Assembly (NCBI GenBank): GCA_036654415.1
Contig: JAVVSB010000054.1
Coordinates: forward strand, 1 to 8,625
DNA: 8,625 bases
Origin: Mucinivorans sp036654415
GTDB taxonomy: Bacteria > Bacteroidota > Bacteroidia > Bacteroidales > Rikenellaceae
Reading direction: 5' to 3'
Shown piece after piece: positions 6,765 to 8,625 of this stretch. The notes below the pieces were generated by a model. It had not been told where the DNA came from. It saw only the letters and a program-made list of their open reading frames with translations, and did no database searches. A program made the translations under genes and the position numbers. How positions within the stretch are numbered: the first letter of the stretch is position 1; each line of letters begins with the position of its first letter.

Positions 6765-7821
6765 AGAGTCCTCCCTGCTTTTTGCCTTGCTTAGGGCCAC
6801 GCTGTGGAGTCGAACCGTTGAGGTGGAGCTTTTTCAAGGCGTCAGCTCTGAACAGTGGCGCGTGGTATTTCGTCTAGCGAGTCAGGGGGCGGTGGTTGGT
6901 CTTAGTTTCGATGCCATAGGCCGTCTGCCACTTGAGTTGCGTCCGCCACGACCTGTCTTTATGCAGTGGTTGGCCGTTGCCGAGCAAAAGCGTGAACATA
7001 ATCGTCTTCTCCGAGAGGTAGCTCAAGTGGTTGCCGAGCTTTATGACAAGGCTGGGGTTGAGTTCGTCTTGGTCAAGGGGCTGGGGGTGGCGGAGCTATA
7101 TCCCGATAAGTTGATGCGTGATGGTGGTGATTTGGATTTACTCATTATCAAAGGTTACGACAGGGCCAACGAGGTGTTGCTCGAAAATGGGGCCATTTTC
7201 ACCAGCAATAATCCCAAACACCACTCATTCCAATTTCGTGGTGTGAGTATCGAAAACCACCATCAACTCTCCATTATTTCGCCTTCGGGCAAACCTCTTA
7301 CCCCTTTGTATGGTGGCTCAACATTGTCTGGTTGCCAGATAGCTATCCCCTCGACCACCTTTAACTCCATCTATTTGGTTGAGCATATGGCCATGCACTT
7401 TTTTATTTATGGTATTGGTCTGCGCCATGTATGCGATTTGTGTTGCTTATATAGCCGCCAAGGTAGTTCGATTGACCGCCAGGCCATGAGCGAAGGTCTA
7501 AAGTCCATTGGTGGTACACCATTGTTGCAGCGACTTGGTGTAGTTTTGATAGACAATCTTGGGTTGGACCCTTCGTTGCTTCCATTTGTTCCCATTAGGG
7601 ACAGAATGGTGGAGCCACTGCTCAGAGATATCATTGAAGGTGGCAATTTTGGCTTTTATGCCATGACGCCACGCACTAACAATAGGTATTACAATAAGTT
7701 GCTGACTATGCGCGCTATGGTGGCCCGCTCGTGGAAGTTTCGCCATTTGGGCAGCTCATTCTTCCTCAAGCAAATCAGAGAGCTTATGGTGTTTAATTTT
7801 AAAGCCCTTTTTGGACGATGA
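6757..7821 (+). CDS. Nucleotidyltransferase-fold protein (NTP_transf_5-like)
   Basis: 354 aa. The catalytic region is FVLVKGLGVAELYP (103-116) followed by RDGGDLDLLI (121-130). The pair D125/D127 matches the metal-binding DxD of nucleotidyltransferases, and the LKG-LYP-R-x-DLDLL layout is typical of the Pfam NTP_transf_5 family. Further on, NNPKHHSFQFRG and IENHHQL provide the conserved histidines of that family. The N-terminal 100 residues are helical and may be a substrate- or partner-binding part. Members stand beside PqqD-like and HprK-like genes in several RiPP and exopolysaccharide-type clusters. The donor nucleotide and acceptor are not established in general. The start at 6757 lies inside the stop of the PqqD-like gene (ATGAGTAG, 8-base overlap). 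The end overlaps the following gene by 4 bases (ATGA). Confidence 0.82.
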   Translation: MSRESSLLFALLRATLWSRTVEVELFQGVSSEQWRVVFRLASQGAVVGLSFDAIGRLPLELRPPRPVFMQWLAVAEQKREHNRLLREVAQVVAELYDKAGVEFVLVKGLGVAELYPDKLMRDGGDLDLLIIKGYDRANEVLLENGAIFTSNNPKHHSFQFRGVSIENHHQLSIISPSGKPLTPLYGGSTLSGCQIAIPSTTFNSIYLVEHMAMHFFIYGIGLRHVCDLCCLYSRQGSSIDRQAMSEGLKSIGGTPLLQRLGVVLIDNLGLDPSLLPFVPIRDRMVEPLLRDIIEGGNFGFYAMTPRTNNRYYNKLLTMRAMVARSWKFRHLGSSFFLKQIRELMVFNFKALFGR

Positions 7822-8625
7822 ACTACTCTTTTGCAGGCCATATTTTCGATATTACCCTTGAGGGGCTTCAGGTGCCTCGCTCTTTTATGTCATTTGAATC
7901 TGCTGACACTAAGGCCCAGTTTCGGGTTAGTCTTCACGAGGTTAATATCGAAAATTACACCCCCATAAAGAGTTACGACTGGTTTGAATCTACCTGTACC
8001 TTTATGCAAGGGCCCGATGACCATTTTGCTTGGCTTCGTGTGGACAGCGTCTCCGCGTGTGGCGAGTGGGTGGCTTGGCAGGGATTCTATCCGCACGAGT
8101 TTTTTATCTGTAGTTCTGGACGCTCTTATGTGTTGGAGTTACTGATACTTATTGCCTTCACCTATGCCACTTTACCATTGGAGACTTTAGTTTTACACAG
8201 CTCGGTGGTGGAGTATAATGCCTCTGGATATATGTTTTTGGGTGAGTCTGGCACTGGAAAAAGTACCCATACGCGGCTCTGGACCGAAAATATTACTGGC
8301 GCAGTGATGGTCAATGACGATGCCCCAGTGGTTAGGGTTATTGATGGGGTGGCTCATGTTTTTGGTTCGCCATGGAGTGGTAAGGGGTGCGTTTTTCGTA
8401 ACGTAGATTTACCCATTGCGGGCATTTATCGCCTCCGTCAGGCTCCAATTAACCGTCTCAAGCGGATAGCTGCTGTCGAGGCTTTTGCTGCCCTTATGCC
8501 ATCTTGCCTACCTGTGCTGATGGAGGTTGAACAGCATACCGACATGGCCTTTGCAACTCTCGATAACCTTATTTCTCAAACTTCACTCTTCGTTTTAGAT
8601 TGTTTACCTAATGCTGAGGCTGCTT
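7818..8625 (+). CDS. HPr-kinase-like P-loop protein, cut by the window end
   Basis: The frame is open for 269 codons from the ATG at 7818 and runs off the window, so the C-terminus is missing. Residues 1-120 form a variable N-terminal region without a clear motif. The kinase-like domain starts near LVLHSSVV (124-131) and has Walker A GESGTGKS (142-149), VNDDAP (165-170) in the place of the acidic pair of HPr kinases, and GSPWSGKG (183-190), a motif typical of the Bacteroidota HprK-like proteins that are often misnamed ATP-type phosphoenolpyruvate carboxykinases. It is therefore probably an ATP-dependent kinase of a serine or peptide hydroxyl rather than a sugar-regulation HPr kinase. In the lasso peptide paeninodin a related kinase phosphorylates the peptide C-terminus. 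It overlaps the nucleotidyltransferase stop by 4 bases and belongs to the same operon. The target is not identifiable here. Confidence 0.85.
   Translation, partial: MNYSFAGHIFDITLEGLQVPRSFMSFESADTKAQFRVSLHEVNIENYTPIKSYDWFESTCTFMQGPDDHFAWLRVDSVSACGEWVAWQGFYPHEFFICSSGRSYVLELLILIAFTYATLPLETLVLHSSVVEYNASGYMFLGESGTGKSTHTRLWTENITGAVMVNDDAPVVRVIDGVAHVFGSPWSGKGCVFRNVDLPIAGIYRLRQAPINRLKRIAAVEAFAALMPSCLPVLMEVEQHTDMAFATLDNLISQTSLFVLDCLPNAEAA

Noticed and set aside
7403..7746. Three overlapping minus-strand frames inside the nucleotidyltransferase gene
   Set aside because: Several frames open in the same place are a composition effect of the plus-strand codons. None has a plausible start context or domain, and the frame at 7890-8096 opposite the HprK-like gene is similar.

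Overview
The window looks like chromosomal DNA of a member of the Bacteroidales (phylum Bacteroidota). Several independent signs point there: promoter elements of the TTTG / TAnnTTTG type, AT-rich leaders without Shine-Dalgarno sequences, an S-type sulfatase, a small DNA-binding protein of a style common in this order, and a Bacteroidota-style HPr-kinase-like protein. No genus can be named from the sequence alone. No tRNA, rRNA, CRISPR array or phage gene was seen.

Left part (1-2681): the left edge holds the C-terminal piece of an IS30-family transposase on the minus strand. It is broken off by a stop codon at 103-105 and followed by about 95 bases of AT-rich sequence without a gene. Next, on the minus strand, is a large exported multidomain glycoside-hydrolase-like protein: a TIM-barrel-like region, a carbohydrate-binding-like region, a chitobiase C-terminal-like repeat and an F5/8 type C-like domain. 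It probably acts on a complex glycan.

Middle part (2682-3950): a small predicted DNA-binding protein (+) converges on a membrane-anchored SIMPL/DUF541 protein (-). A strong 14-bp hairpin terminator lies between them. The SIMPL gene and the next plus-strand gene are divergent and share an 81-bp promoter region.

Right part (3951-8625): six plus-strand genes form one tightly packed operon in which every junction overlaps by 1 to 8 bases. They are a DUF308/HdeD-like membrane protein, an exported S-type sulfatase, a soluble S24/S26 (signal-peptidase-like) protein, a PqqD-like small protein, a nucleotidyltransferase-fold protein, and an HPr-kinase-like P-loop protein cut by the window edge. The last four match a known but poorly understood set. 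PqqD-like, HprK-like and nucleotidyltransferase genes occur together in some lasso-peptide clusters and in 'HPr-rel-A' type clusters, where they are thought to handle or modify a peptide. No precursor peptide, radical SAM enzyme, cyclase or transporter is visible here; if they exist they lie beyond 8625. The coupling of this set to a sulfatase and a DUF308 membrane protein is the most interesting feature of the window.
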